From Enterococcus mundtii (GTDB taxonomy: Bacteria; Bacillota; Bacilli; Lactobacillales; Enterococcaceae), in the NCBI RefSeq assembly GCF_002813755.1, contig NZ_CP018061.1, forward strand, positions 1,788,001 to 1,852,000: a DNA stretch of 64,000 bases, given 5' to 3'. A program made the position numbers and the translations under genes. The notes below the pieces were generated by a model. It made no database searches. It was not told the DNA's origin and saw nothing but the letters and a program-made list of their open reading frames with translations. Position 1 is the first letter of the stretch, and every line of letters begins with the position of its first letter. Shown one piece after another: positions 17,985 through 26,335 of this stretch.

Positions 17985-18047
17985 GTCCTTTGACAACTAT
18001 AGACTACTTGAGAAGTGGCTGGCGGAAAACAGCCACTTTCTTTTTTA
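17985..18047 (+). ncRNA. Candidate small + strand RNA with strong terminator
   Basis: The stem AAGTGGCTG/CAGCCACTT (18013-18038) followed by TTTCTTTTTT is an excellent + strand terminator. About 40 bases upstream is an extended -10 element, TGCTATATT (17970-17978), with no good -35. Together they would give a transcript of roughly 60 nt in a gap between leftward genes. No open frame of note is present. The RNA itself is a hypothesis. Confidence 0.3.
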
Positions 18048-18066
18048 CTTACTTTTCTGTCAAAAT

Positions 18067-18258
18067 CTATTGTTTTTCATGATTATTTTTTAGTAGCACT
18101 TGTAAGGACGTACCTATCTTGCGAAATGCTTCTTTAATGCTTTGGGCGATCTCAATCGCTTGTTCTATAGATACTCCGTATTCACTCGCAAGTTTTGCTT
18201 TTGCTGCATTTAGTTCTTGTTTCTTGAGTTTTGCTACTCTACGGTGTCTATCGTTCAT
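18067..18258 (-). CDS. Small phage protein of unknown function
   Basis: 63 residues, strongly basic N-terminus (MNDRHRRVAKLKKQEL) and otherwise helical. Overlaps the end of the upstream membrane-protein gene by four bases, so it is translated in the same operon. Not recognised. Confidence 0.6.
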   Translation of the reverse strand: MNDRHRRVAKLKKQELNAAKAKLASEYGVSIEQAIEIAQSIKEAFRKIGTSLQVLLKNNHEKQ

Positions 18259-18476
18259 TCTGAATCCTCACTTTCGTTGCCTTTATATAGAATTATTACT
18301 GACGTTTTCAAATATTCTGATAGCTCAGATAACATCATTATTTTGATGTATTCAACTGCGAAAATCCCTATAACTACTGCTTTAACAAATTCATTATTGA
18401 ACCCAAATATAATGATCATGATTAAGGACATCATTAGATAAATGTACTTGAAATTTTCTTTTATGGCTTCCTTCAT
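18255..18476 (-). CDS. Small membrane protein, early phage operon
   Basis: 73 residues with two hydrophobic segments (residues ~12-28 and 30-50) and a charged C-terminus. Overlaps its downstream neighbour by four bases. Family not recognised. Confidence 0.6.
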   Translation of the reverse strand: MKEAIKENFKYIYLMMSLIMIIIFGFNNEFVKAVVIGIFAVEYIKIMMLSELSEYLKTSVIILYKGNESEDSE

Positions 18477-18514
18477 TCCGCTTCCACCTCACGTAACGAT
18501 ATTTTTAGAATACG

Positions 18515-18691
18515 TTAAGGATAGCCTGCTTCATTCGTTTCGATATCAACACAGAATTGTTCTACCTCAGCATCCCCATATTCCACGATACAATCCTTTT
18601 TATTAAACTGGTAATCCCATAGCCGTGGTTCAACTTCAATATCTATTCTGATATCACCATAGTGTAGATTAACTAAGTCTTTTACTTTCAT
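18515..18691 (-). CDS. Small acidic phage protein (58 residues)
   Basis: Starts MKVKDLVNLHYGDIRIDIEV and ends just before 18515. GGAGGAAG lies eight bases before the ATG, and the start overlaps the stop of the upstream gene (TGAATG/ATGA arrangement). Acidic, soluble, no membrane segment. Proteins opening with a MKVKELIN-type strand are common in enterococcal and streptococcal phage early operons, but no function is known to me. Confidence 0.65.
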   Translation of the reverse strand: MKVKDLVNLHYGDIRIDIEVEPRLWDYQFNKKDCIVEYGDAEVEQFCVDIETNEAGYP

Positions 18692-18918
18692 TCAGCTTCC
18701 TCCAAGTCTAATCCAATATAATCGGCTTTAGAAAACCACTCATCACATTCTGGATTAATTCCCCACACCGTGGATGTTTTCTTTTTCATTGCTGATTTTG
18801 TTTTATATATTAGAAATCCCATACCATCAATAGCACATAGAAAACGATACGTTTTACCCTTTCTATACCAGCCTCTTTTATATTTTTGTTGTAGTTCTTC
18901 CAATGTCATTTTTATCAT
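18688..18918 (-). CDS. Small phage protein of unknown function
   Basis: 76 residues, mixed charge, with a central hydrophobic strand (FLCAIDGMGFLIY) and a final acidic run ending LEEAE. The start overlaps the previous stop by four bases. Not recognised. Confidence 0.6.
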   Translation of the reverse strand: MIKMTLEELQQKYKRGWYRKGKTYRFLCAIDGMGFLIYKTKSAMKKKTSTVWGINPECDEWFSKADYIGLDLEEAE

Positions 18919-19226
18919 TCCGCTTCCTCCAACTCTTTATTGCTTAAAAACGAATATCTAGCAATCGTAGTATATGGTTGATCAATGCTAGCAATTATCA
19001 TTGTGTAAGATTTCTCTCTGCATTCAGGGCATAAATCTAAAGATTCAATTAACAGCGGTTGTTCTTCCGCTTTAACGAGATGCCCACGATCGTCTAAAAA
19101 CCCTATTTTTCTAACAGCACTCTTTACAGGAAAAATGCTTTGTGGATCACCTTCATGGATAGTTTCTTTCTTTTTACAAACATCACATGTAATTTCAAAT
19201 GTATATGTCTTTTTAGTTGCCATCAT
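18915..19226 (-). CDS. Small protein with two CxxC pairs (putative zinc ribbon)
   Basis: 103 residues: CDVC near residue 14 and CPEC near residue 68 form a likely zinc site in an otherwise beta-rich small protein. Coupled by a four-base overlap to the genes on both sides. Its C-terminus (ELEEAE) resembles that of its downstream neighbour (DLEEAE), which may be coincidence. Confidence 0.65.
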   Translation of the reverse strand: MMATKKTYTFEITCDVCKKKETIHEGDPQSIFPVKSAVRKIGFLDDRGHLVKAEEQPLLIESLDLCPECREKSYTMIIASIDQPYTTIARYSFLSNKELEEAE

Positions 19227-19423
19227 GATTCCTCCTGTTCTAACGCATAGCCAGCAATATTTTTAGTGTAGAATTTCGCCTCACGTCTCACTTGAGTGCT
19301 AATCCCAAAATATTCAAAAGAAATTTGATCTCTTTGCCAGTCCTCTATAAAATTTGTTACTTTTTCAAATTTCATTGTTGATCCGTTTTTATTCCAAATA
19401 ATTAAACTTTTTTCTTCGCTCAT
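19223..19423 (-). CDS. Small phage protein of unknown function
   Basis: 66 residues, mixed charge, no membrane segment or known motif. Overlaps its downstream neighbour by four bases, indicating translational coupling in the early operon. Confidence 0.55.
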   Translation of the reverse strand: MSEEKSLIIWNKNGSTMKFEKVTNFIEDWQRDQISFEYFGISTQVRREAKFYTKNIAGYALEQEES

Positions 19424-19425
19424 CC

Positions 19426-19995
19426 TTACGCCACCTCCTCACTAGGCTCATATAGCACCGCAAACTTCCAGTAATCAGGATTCACCGACTTAATCTGTTC
19501 CTCGGTCAGCAACTCATGCCAGTCGTCCTCATTCTCATAATCCCAAATGATGTCGTACTGTCCTCTACGCTCGACTAGTATCTTTTTGTTACCTTCTTTG
19601 TCTGTTAGCAATGGAACCATGTACAATGGCTCTTTTTCGACCTCATAGCCGTCTTTCATGCGGATGAGGGTTTCGATTGGTTTGTTTTCAGAACACTGAA
19701 TCCAATCAAGCATTCCTTGTTCATCTTCAGCATTATAAGAATCTGCACACAATTCCCAAATAGGAAATTCTAAATCATCTTTATGTTCTTCAAACCACTC
19801 CGCCACAAACTCCGGCACCACTGGCTTCTGCGGTTCGTCTAGTTGTTTTAAATCTTCTAGGATTTCTGTTTTAGCAACGCCATATCCTGCAATATACATT
19901 TCATTTAAAGATGGATTAACCGGAAAGGCGCTTATTTCATATGAAGGAGCACCTTTCTTATTCTCCCATTTTCCAATCAAATCCCGTTTATTCAT
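19426..19995 (-). CDS. DUF1642 family phage protein
   Basis: 189 residues. The central part, with PEFVAEWFEEHKDD and a following acidic/aromatic stretch, matches the DUF1642 family found in early operons of lactococcal, streptococcal and enterococcal phages. A good AGGAGG-type site precedes the ATG. Function unknown. Confidence 0.78.
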   Translation of the reverse strand: MNKRDLIGKWENKKGAPSYEISAFPVNPSLNEMYIAGYGVAKTEILEDLKQLDEPQKPVVPEFVAEWFEEHKDDLEFPIWELCADSYNAEDEQGMLDWIQCSENKPIETLIRMKDGYEVEKEPLYMVPLLTDKEGNKKILVERRGQYDIIWDYENEDDWHELLTEEQIKSVNPDYWKFAVLYEPSEEVA

Positions 19996-20006
19996 CGCAG
20001 TTCCTC

Positions 20007-20177
20007 CTAAAGCTTATATTCTCTTGTTTGTTCTAACAGCCCATATTTCACTGCTAACTTATATAAAAGTCTGGTTCTGTAGTTTCCATTTTTCCACATG
20101 TTTGGTGAAACAACATCGTGACCATGAAAAATATATACAGGTTCAGTCGTTTTTTTCTTTCGTTGCCTTTTGTTCAT
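20007..20177 (-). CDS. Small basic phage protein (56 residues)
   Basis: Begins MNKRQRKKKTTEPVYIFHGH, with GAGGGAA six bases before the ATG, and overlaps the end of the 20143 gene by 35 bases in another frame. A Lys/Arg-rich N-terminus followed by an aromatic segment. No known family. Confidence 0.6.
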   Translation of the reverse strand: MNKRQRKKKTTEPVYIFHGHDVVSPNMWKNGNYRTRLLYKLAVKYGLLEQTREYKL

Positions 20178-20385
20178 CTTGTTCCCTCATTTCACAAAGT
20201 TTGTTGTAAAATTCTTTTGCTTCTTCTCGATACGCAAATGTTTGATATAGTTGATTACCGTAATACGGTTTTTCAAACCTCGTGATGATAAGGCTGACTT
20301 GATAAACCTCACCATCTTCAACAGAGAGCAACATTGCTTCTGTTTCATTTCCGAGGCGTTTTTGTTCTAGAACTTTTAACCTCAC
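20143..20385 (-). CDS. Small phage protein of unknown function
   Basis: About 80 residues starting at a GTG with AAGGAGG eight bases upstream; a longer in-frame extension to 20415 lacks such a site. Beta-rich first half, Glu/Lys-rich helical end. Overlaps the methyltransferase stop by four bases. Confidence 0.6.
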   Translation of the reverse strand: MRLKVLEQKRLGNETEAMLLSVEDGEVYQVSLIITRFEKPYYGNQLYQTFAYREEAKEFYNKLCEMREQDEQKATKEKND

Positions 20386-20849
20386 CGCTGTTCCTCCTTC
20401 ATAAAAACCAACCAATGTGTTTGACTCCTCCTGTTTCCAAATAATGGGCTATATGGTTCAATAGCTTTCAAAACATCTTTGAGTTTTACCTGGTTCTCAT
20501 TCCACTTGAAAATCAGTGTTCCATTTGGTTTTAAAACCCTCATGCACTCAGACATTCCCTGTTTTATATCTTCTGGCCATTTATCTTTATCTAGCTGTCC
20601 ATATTGACCTTTCATAATCGAATTCTGGCCAGCCCACTTTAAATGAGGCGGATCAAATACAACTAAATCGTAAACATTATCTTCAAAAGGCATATCTCTA
20701 AAATCAGCTACAACATCTGGTTTCACATTTATTTTCTTTCCGTAAATCTCGTACTCTTCTTCTCTTATATCCATATACGTTGCAAAACTACAATCTTTAT
20801 CGAACCAGAATAAACGACTACCACAACATGCATCTAATATTTTAGGCAA
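20382..20849 (-). CDS. SAM-dependent methyltransferase (DNA methylase-like)
   Basis: 155 residues. ILDACCGSR near the N-terminus is the S-adenosylmethionine loop, DIREEE the acidic ribose contact, and FDPPHLKW corresponds to the (D/N)PP(Y/H) catalytic motif of amino-methyltransferases. The size, about half that of a full methylase, suggests no separate target-recognition domain. It may modify phage DNA against host restriction or modify another substrate. Confidence 0.75.
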   Translation of the reverse strand: MPKILDACCGSRLFWFDKDCSFATYMDIREEEYEIYGKKINVKPDVVADFRDMPFEDNVYDLVVFDPPHLKWAGQNSIMKGQYGQLDKDKWPEDIKQGMSECMRVLKPNGTLIFKWNENQVKLKDVLKAIEPYSPLFGNRRSQTHWLVFMKEEQR

Positions 20850-21239
20850 TCACTTTACCTCCAATAACTCTGGATTCTCGTATACATTTCCGATAACTTC
20901 GTGGTTAGTTGCTTCCTTATATGGTTCACCAGTATTTCTATGTCCCAATCTATAATCACTTTTCTTCAGTACAACTACAAAGCCTGCTTCTTGTTGCAGA
21001 TAAACAACATAGCCAATTGATCCATTTGTTTTTTTCACAATATCCCCCTCGAAAATCTCCACGCCGTTCTTATCTTTCAGTCCTGTGGATTGCATAACAA
21101 CACAATCTCGCATATCCAACGGAAAGTCGTCTTCAAAACTACGCCAATCCTGGAACCATTTACCATCACAAAAAACTAATTCTTGTTCATCAAACCAAAA
21201 TCCTGTCTTTATATTTAATGCTCGAAACTTCGGTATCAT
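20850..21239 (-). CDS. YopX family protein
   Basis: 129 residues with the YopX hallmarks: KFRALNIKTGFW at the N-terminus, QSTGLKDKNGVEIFEGDIV in the middle and a final NHEVIGNVYENPELL. These small beta proteins are abundant in Gram-positive phage early operons and of unknown function. Confidence 0.9.
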   Translation of the reverse strand: MIPKFRALNIKTGFWFDEQELVFCDGKWFQDWRSFEDDFPLDMRDCVVMQSTGLKDKNGVEIFEGDIVKKTNGSIGYVVYLQQEAGFVVVLKKSDYRLGHRNTGEPYKEATNHEVIGNVYENPELLEVK

Positions 21240-21430
21240 TTGCTGTCCTCTCTTTCCTCATGCCAATTGTCTGCAACTAATACTCTTGCTTTCGACTCAG
21301 TAGCAACAGGTAGCTTTTGATTGTATTGATCACAAAACTTCTTTGCTGCTGACTTTGATTTATATAGCTTTCCATCTCTAACCGGAAACATGTACTGACC
21401 ATTAGTTATTGCTACAATATAGGCTTTCAT
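21236..21430 (-). CDS. Small phage protein of unknown function
   Basis: 64 residues, basic, preceded by AGGAGG. Three N-terminal strands followed by a KSAAKKFCDQYN helix. Coupled by a four-base overlap to the YopX gene. Confidence 0.6.
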   Translation of the reverse strand: MKAYIVAITNGQYMFPVRDGKLYKSKSAAKKFCDQYNQKLPVATESKARVLVADNWHEEREDSK

Positions 21431-21442
21431 TTGCTGTCCTCC

Positions 21443-21664
21443 TTAATCTATCGTCCAAAACATAAACCTTACCAAATCTTCTTGCGTACCATTTACATAA
21501 ATGTTTAACTCTGCACCAACGACAATCATTATGCCTAGCGCTAACAGAGCTGTACCTAAGACCGTAGTGTCTTTTCCGTTTTTGTCATTACGACCAATTA
21601 GAAAAAAGCCCAATAAAGCTAGTAAACCACCGATGAAACACCAGAATATTGTTAATCCAACCAT
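21443..21664 (-). CDS. Small membrane protein, early phage operon
   Basis: 73 residues with two transmembrane segments (residues ~3-22 and ~36-54) joined by a short polar loop (GRNDKNGKD). Preceded by AGGAGG. Family not recognised. Confidence 0.6.
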   Translation of the reverse strand: MVGLTIFWCFIGGLLALLGFFLIGRNDKNGKDTTVLGTALLALGIMIVVGAELNIYVNGTQEDLVRFMFWTID

Positions 21665-21667
21665 TTG

Positions 21668-21856
21668 CTATTCCTCCTTAGTAGTTATAAGCATCGGTTC
21701 CGGCATAATTTGATCATCTTTCAAAAATACATCCGGATGTTTTTTCCTTAGCTTTTTATTGTTCGTGTATGTTTTAAGCAACCACTTATTTGCTTCGCTT
21801 TTGTTATCTCCTGAAAAGTAGATTTTTCCTGTCTGAATACCTGCTAATTGAATCAT
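21668..21856 (-). CDS. Small phage protein of unknown function
   Basis: 62 residues from the ATG at 21856, nine bases after AAAGGAAG; an in-frame GTG at 21865 is too close to that site. Basic middle part (KKLRKKHPD). Not recognised. Confidence 0.55.
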   Translation of the reverse strand: MIQLAGIQTGKIYFSGDNKSEANKWLLKTYTNNKKLRKKHPDVFLKDDQIMPEPMLITTKEE

Positions 21857-21870
21857 TATTCCCACTTCCT

Positions 21871-22290
21871 TTAGCTGAATGGCAAATCATCATCACTGAT
21901 ATCAATCGATGTTTCACCGAACGGATCTGAAAAATCAGTATTGCTTTGATTATTATTCTGGTTTCTATTTCCTTTCGATTCTAAAAATTGCAGTTCATTT
22001 ACAACAATTTCCGTCACGAAAACTTTCTGCCCTTGCTGATTATCGTACGACCGTGTTTGTACTCGTCCTACTACACCAATCTGTTGTCCCTTACTAACAT
22101 GATTTTCGATTAGTTCAGCTGTCTTACGCCAAGCAACACAATTAATAAAATCTGCTTCACGCTTTCCATTTTGGTCTTTAAAGTTACGGTTGACCGCTAG
22201 TGTAAAACTAGCGATCGTCGTTCCTTGTTGAGTATTTCTTATGTCTGGGTCCTTAGTTAACCGTCCCACTAATACAACGTTATTAATCAT
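21871..22290 (-). CDS. ssb: Single-stranded DNA-binding protein
   Basis: 139 residues: an OB fold with [18 protein letters not shown] at the start and FTLAVNR, then a Gln/Asn-rich linker and the acidic C-terminal tail ending DDDLPFS, which recruits replication proteins. Shorter than the host SSB, as usual for phage copies. Sits in the replication/recombination block with RusA, ERF and the helicase. Confidence 0.96.
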   Translation of the reverse strand: MINNVVLVGRLTKDPDIRNTQQGTTIASFTLAVNRNFKDQNGKREADFINCVAWRKTAELIENHVSKGQQIGVVGRVQTRSYDNQQGQKVFVTEIVVNELQFLESKGNRNQNNNQSNTDFSDPFGETSIDISDDDLPFS

Positions 22291-22292
22291 GC

Positions 22293-22829
22293 TTAATCCT
22301 CACGCTTTCTTTTTTCATCCCAAGCAGCCGCATAAGGCGCATAATAATTTCTTGCTTGATCTAACTCCATCTCTAAATCTTCAACAATCATTTCGTAGTC
22401 CAAAGCTATATCATCAAGGCTTTCTCCTGTTTCAATACGTTCTAACACATCATCAGGATTAATTTCACCAGGATAATCTAATCTTGCTGTTTTAATAAAT
22501 TCATCAACGATATCAAGTTCAACTAAGAAATTTCTTTTTTCAATATCGTCTTCACCCATCAGATTGGTTTGTTCTTCTCTAATTACTTCCCATTCTCCGC
22601 TTGTATTTTGCTCGTAGCGAAGCGTTGGCGTATTAGTAGTCTTATCATATGGAACCGAGTAAGAAATAGTTTCTGGGCGAAAAGAGGCGGTGATTTTGCC
22701 ACCCTCCAACATAGATAAATCTTCCATACATCCTTTTAAAAGATGTTTATCAATTTCTAGAATCAATCTAGTCTTTCCGTTTGTTGTTTTTACCTCTTTT
22801 AAATTTGGTCTGAATTCTACTCTTGTCAT
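22293..22829 (-). CDS. Conserved phage protein of unknown function beside ssb
   Basis: 178 residues, acidic, soluble. The first ~70 residues are beta strands ([13 protein letters not shown]), the rest is helical and Glu/Asp-rich. Position between RusA and SSB genes suggests a replication or recombination accessory role, but no catalytic motif is visible. Confidence 0.65.
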   Translation of the reverse strand: MTRVEFRPNLKEVKTTNGKTRLILEIDKHLLKGCMEDLSMLEGGKITASFRPETISYSVPYDKTTNTPTLRYEQNTSGEWEVIREEQTNLMGEDDIEKRNFLVELDIVDEFIKTARLDYPGEINPDDVLERIETGESLDDIALDYEMIVEDLEMELDQARNYYAPYAAAWDEKRKRED

Positions 22830-22841
22830 ATTGACAACCTC

Positions 22842-23294
22842 CTAAAATAATTGTTGTTGTGTAGCTGTGAGTTCTCTAATGTAAATTTCAACTCTTGGTT
22901 CAGAGGAATAATATTTTCTAGCAATCAAATCAACGACTTGTCCGTCATCTTTCCAAACAATTCCTTTCAACGCATCAAGTACACCTTTGGCGTAATTATC
23001 TGCATCAGGTTTTGTAATTGGTCTTAAAAGTTTTGCTTCTGCATCAATTCGTTTGGCTTTGTTGAAGCTTTTCAAAGTCTCTTTGAAGATCAAAACTTCG
23101 ACTTCAAGCTCTCCAGTCAATAAATTATCCAACTTTAGTCGCGAAGCGTATCTCTTCACTCTTTTTTTATAATCTGCACTGGGTTTTGGATCGTATGTTG
23201 AAACAAAATTCCCTCTCCGAGCAAATCGAGGTCTGCCTTGAGGAACCGGCTGACCAGGTACAACTATCTTGATTTCGTTTGAATAGATTGTCAT
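22842..23294 (-). CDS. rusA: RusA family Holliday-junction resolvase
   Basis: 150 residues. GQPVPQGRPRFARRG at the N-terminus and KPDADNYAKGVLDALKG with the downstream acidic DDGQVV are the signatures of RusA endonucleases; the aspartates there form the metal site. It resolves branched DNA arising during phage recombination or replication. Confidence 0.93.
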   Translation of the reverse strand: MTIYSNEIKIVVPGQPVPQGRPRFARRGNFVSTYDPKPSADYKKRVKRYASRLKLDNLLTGELEVEVLIFKETLKSFNKAKRIDAEAKLLRPITKPDADNYAKGVLDALKGIVWKDDGQVVDLIARKYYSSEPRVEIYIRELTATQQQLF

Positions 23295-23608
23295 TGAGCT
23301 TCCCTCCTCAAATGTTCCGACACTCGGATATCTTCTAGCTGTTGTAAAAGCATAGGTTTTACCTTCTCACCATCTTCCACGTAACGCCAACCTTGTTTCT
23401 TTTCATCAATAGCAGTGAATAATGCTTGCCAAAGATATTCTATTTTCTTATCTTCTTGAATTTGAATAGCTTCACTTGGTGAATTGTGTTTCACCAAAGT
23501 CTTGATGTATTTTTGACGTTTTCCCGCTTCACGCAGGTAATAGCGAACTAGCTCGCTTTCTTCCAGTTCTTCAGTTTGCATAATTTTCGTAAATTCTTTG
23601 TAAGTCAT
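23291..23608 (-). CDS. Small phage protein of unknown function
   Basis: 105 residues, helical and charged (MTYKEFTKIMQTEELEESEL at the start). Four-base overlaps with both the helicase and RusA genes show it belongs to the replication block. Not recognised. Confidence 0.6.
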   Translation of the reverse strand: MTYKEFTKIMQTEELEESELVRYYLREAGKRQKYIKTLVKHNSPSEAIQIQEDKKIEYLWQALFTAIDEKKQGWRYVEDGEKVKPMLLQQLEDIRVSEHLRREAQ

Positions 23609-24840
23609 CCGTACTGCACCTCTGGGCTGAAATCCATAAATTGACCGATAAATTTGAATGGAATTTCTCCGATTACTCCATCACGACTTTTTGCAATTTT
23701 GACCTTGATTGCTTGCCTATTTTCTTCATCAGGTCGATATAAGAACATCACGATATTTGCATCTTGTTCCAATGATCCAGAATCTTTTAAATCTGCTAGA
23801 GTAGGAACTTTTCCTGTTTTTTCTGTCTCTCTACTCAACTGAGCTAACAGAATAATCGTTATCTTGAGTTCATTTGTTAATAGCTTCAATCGTCTAGTCA
23901 CTTCGCTGATAATTTGTCTTTGGTCTTTTCTAGAATCAGTTACAGAAACCAAACCTACATAATCAATGATTGCAAGATATTTTCCTTCTACTGCTCTCTT
24001 TTTAATAGCTGTGATTATGTCATTCAATTGAGTGTATTCCTGATCGTATATCCTTAAATTCATTTCTGATATTTCTTGATAAGCTTTTGCTGCAAGTCGT
24101 TTTTTTGAACGATCTAACCCTTTTGGATTTCTAATTTGCATGTTGTTAACTTTGGCTTTGTTAGATACGAAGCGATACATCATTTGTTCTTGTGTCATCT
24201 CCAAAGTGAATATATCAGTCGCTATTCCCTCGTTTTTGGTTATCGACTGTAAAGCTAAGTTAATAGCAAAAGCAGTTTTCCCTACTGCTGGTCTTGCACC
24301 TACAACAACCAATTCCCCTGGTCCAAAGCCACCACCTAGTGATGTATCTAAAGGTTTAAATGTTTTGATAAAATTATTTTTTTCTGCTTTTAAATGTTCA
24401 ATAAACTGTTCATAACCTTTAATGGATCCATCCATTTTCTTTTTATTCAAACTTTGTAGTTCTTCTTGATAATCCGCTATCTGTTCTAATAACCTTTCAT
24501 CTTCTGAAGCACTATAGCTATCTGTTAATCGTTTAAGCTCTTGTCTTACAAAGGTTTTATGAATTTGGATTGCGTAAAAATCCGCCATTGAACTCGTTGG
24601 TTCACTATCTTTTAACATAATCAACTCATCAATCGTGATATTGTTAAATGGATAGAGCTGTTTAATAGTTGTTAAAATATCACTTAAAAGCTCTTGTTCA
24701 CCGTTTTTGCTTTGAATGGCAATAACTATTTCTTTAAAAGAATCATTGATAAACCAATCTGGGTTGATTGAAATATCATTTATTTGTTTTGGATCATTCA
24801 ACAAACTAGCTGTGAATTGCATTTCAAAATTATTAATCAT
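23605..24840 (-). CDS. Replicative DNA helicase, DnaB type
   Basis: 411 residues. An N-terminal DnaB-like helical domain is followed by the RecA-like motor: Walker A GARPAVGKTAFA (about residue 185), the DIFTLEM segment, IIDYVGLV (Walker B) and AQLSRETEK. The conserved SGSLEQDANIVMFLYRP stretch is typical of DnaB. It unwinds DNA at the phage origin and is encoded next to the initiator, which would load it. Confidence 0.94.
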   Translation of the reverse strand: MINNFEMQFTASLLNDPKQINDISINPDWFINDSFKEIVIAIQSKNGEQELLSDILTTIKQLYPFNNITIDELIMLKDSEPTSSMADFYAIQIHKTFVRQELKRLTDSYSASEDERLLEQIADYQEELQSLNKKKMDGSIKGYEQFIEHLKAEKNNFIKTFKPLDTSLGGGFGPGELVVVGARPAVGKTAFAINLALQSITKNEGIATDIFTLEMTQEQMMYRFVSNKAKVNNMQIRNPKGLDRSKKRLAAKAYQEISEMNLRIYDQEYTQLNDIITAIKKRAVEGKYLAIIDYVGLVSVTDSRKDQRQIISEVTRRLKLLTNELKITIILLAQLSRETEKTGKVPTLADLKDSGSLEQDANIVMFLYRPDEENRQAIKVKIAKSRDGVIGEIPFKFIGQFMDFSPEVQYG

Positions 24841-25613
24841 GTATCATCACCAAATAATTTATCTAGCTCGTGTAAATCAATATCGTTAACTTGTTCTTTT
24901 TGATTTGCTTTTCTCTTTTCTGCAATCGCCTCTCCTTTATAATTTTCAAAGTTTTTAGCTGAGAACAATGTTGATGGACGAAGATATTTCCTCATATCAT
25001 CATTGTCTTTCCATTGACTATTTTTGATATCAATTACAGAAATAAAATCTTCCAACGTATTTCCTTCATTCCATCTAGCTTTGATGTGCTTTTGAGTATC
25101 TGAACTCTTAGAACTAAACCGTGATCCGGTTACTTGATTTAAATGATCAATAATTTTTTTAAATGGTATTTTTTCTGAACTCGACATATTATCTTTTTTG
25201 TTACTATTAAGATTGTTATTATTAAGACTGTTAATATTAGTAGGTACATTTTGTACCGGTAAGCTTTGTACCGGTATACTTTGTACCGGTACATTTTGTA
25301 CTGCTACGGTTTTAGGCAAAGTATAGATATTATTGCTAAAACCACTTTTAATGCGATTGCGTGTAACTATGACATACCCATTTTCTTTCAATTGTTTTAT
25401 ATGTCGCTGATACCTTTTTTCGCTTATTCCCAAATCATGACAAATTAATTCAACAGAAGGAAACGCAGTATCACCTGCTCCACAATAAGAACAGATATAT
25501 GCATATATTGCTTTAGCTTCAGCACTTATTTTCAAATCTTTCATCACTAGTTTTGGAATAATACCGTAACCCTTTGACAATAAATCCTCTTGCTTGAGTA
25601 TGTTTTTATCCAT
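24837..25613 (-). CDS. Replication initiator protein (winged-helix N-terminus, DnaD-like C-terminus)
   Basis: About 258 residues. Residues ~10-95 form a helix-turn-helix of the phage replisome-organiser type (AKAIYAYICSYCG; ELICHDLGISEKRYQRHIKQ). Residues ~105-135 are a pentapeptide-like repeat, VQ-N/S-V/I/L-P, encoded by the 15-bp iterons described separately. The C-terminal ~110 residues are helical, as in DnaD-type helicase-loading proteins. It would bind the iterons in its own gene and recruit the helicase encoded downstream. The ATG at 25613 is the likely start; a GTG further up is possible. Confidence 0.82.
   Translation of the reverse strand: MDKNILKQEDLLSKGYGIIPKLVMKDLKISAEAKAIYAYICSYCGAGDTAFPSVELICHDLGISEKRYQRHIKQLKENGYVIVTRNRIKSGFSNNIYTLPKTVAVQNVPVQSIPVQSLPVQNVPTNINSLNNNNLNSNKKDNMSSSEKIPFKKIIDHLNQVTGSRFSSKSSDTQKHIKARWNEGNTLEDFISVIDIKNSQWKDNDDMRKYLRPSTLFSAKNFENYKGEAIAEKRKANQKEQVNDIDLHELDKLFGDDT
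25205..25302. other. Candidate phage replication origin: four 15-bp iterons plus AT-rich stretch
   Basis: Four contiguous 15-bp units with consensus GGTAmAyTTTGTACC (25243-25257, 25258-25272, 25273-25287, 25288-25302), the last ending in T. Each is also an imperfect dyad (GGTAC ... GTACC). A 38-bp almost pure A/T run (25205-25242) adjoins them, like a DNA-unwinding element. Iterons within the initiator gene are the arrangement known from lambda O and several Gram-positive phages. Confidence 0.7.
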
Positions 25614-25634
25614 TTTTAGCACCAACTTTCCATA

Positions 25635-26333
25635 CTATTCATGAGCCATACTGTCCATTTCATCTACTTGTTTTCGAGTCATTAAGCCAAGTTCTATAAC
25701 TGTCTCAGTATCAAGATAAATAGGTGCTACATGGTATTTGTTCATGAATTCTTTGATTCCTATTTGATGTTGCTCCATGTGATATTTATGGGATAAAGAC
25801 ATTAATAACAGTTTTCTATGATCCACTTTTTTTCTCTTACGGTTACCAACAGCATTGTAATGGGCAATTTCAGCGTTTGGTTGCCCACTTATGCAACAGA
25901 TACGATATTTCAAACATAAATAGAAATAATGTTGTTGATTTTTAGGTATCAAGTTGATTTGTATTCCTTTTGGTAGTGGAACCTCATGCTTAAAGACAAA
26001 GTCCAAAATCAAGTCAATAAACAATGTTGCTTCTTCCTCTGAACAATTCGATAAACTGAAATTGTCGTATCCGTAATAAAATTCAAAGTGATCTCTAAAC
26101 CATTGGCGCATATATCCTCGCTCTATTCCCATCCAGTCGTCACAATCATTACATAAGGCAAAGATAAATTTTCTTTGTGCCGCTGTAATTTTCCGTGCAT
26201 CTTTTACATCGACTTCCACAGTAGGAACTGCCCCATCTGAAAAAGTACTAATTCGTTTGATATTTGCTTTATCTTCCAATTCTAGAGTTATCTTGTTCCC
26301 AGAAACACTTATCAGTTTCCCAAAAACTTTCAC
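25635..26333 (-). CDS. Putative HNHc nuclease
   Basis: 232 residues of the putative HNHc family found in phage recombination operons: KITAAQRKFIFALCNDCDDW and MRQWFRDHFE in the first half, then CISGQPNAEIAHYNAVGN with the histidine in an HNH-like position and a final conserved MNKYHVAPIYL. It is encoded directly after the ERF/DUF1351 pair. It probably supports homologous recombination or DNA processing. Confidence 0.8.
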   Translation of the reverse strand: MKVFGKLISVSGNKITLELEDKANIKRISTFSDGAVPTVEVDVKDARKITAAQRKFIFALCNDCDDWMGIERGYMRQWFRDHFEFYYGYDNFSLSNCSEEEATLFIDLILDFVFKHEVPLPKGIQINLIPKNQQHYFYLCLKYRICCISGQPNAEIAHYNAVGNRKRKKVDHRKLLLMSLSHKYHMEQHQIGIKEFMNKYHVAPIYLDTETVIELGLMTRKQVDEMDSMAHE

Positions 26334-26335
26334 TC

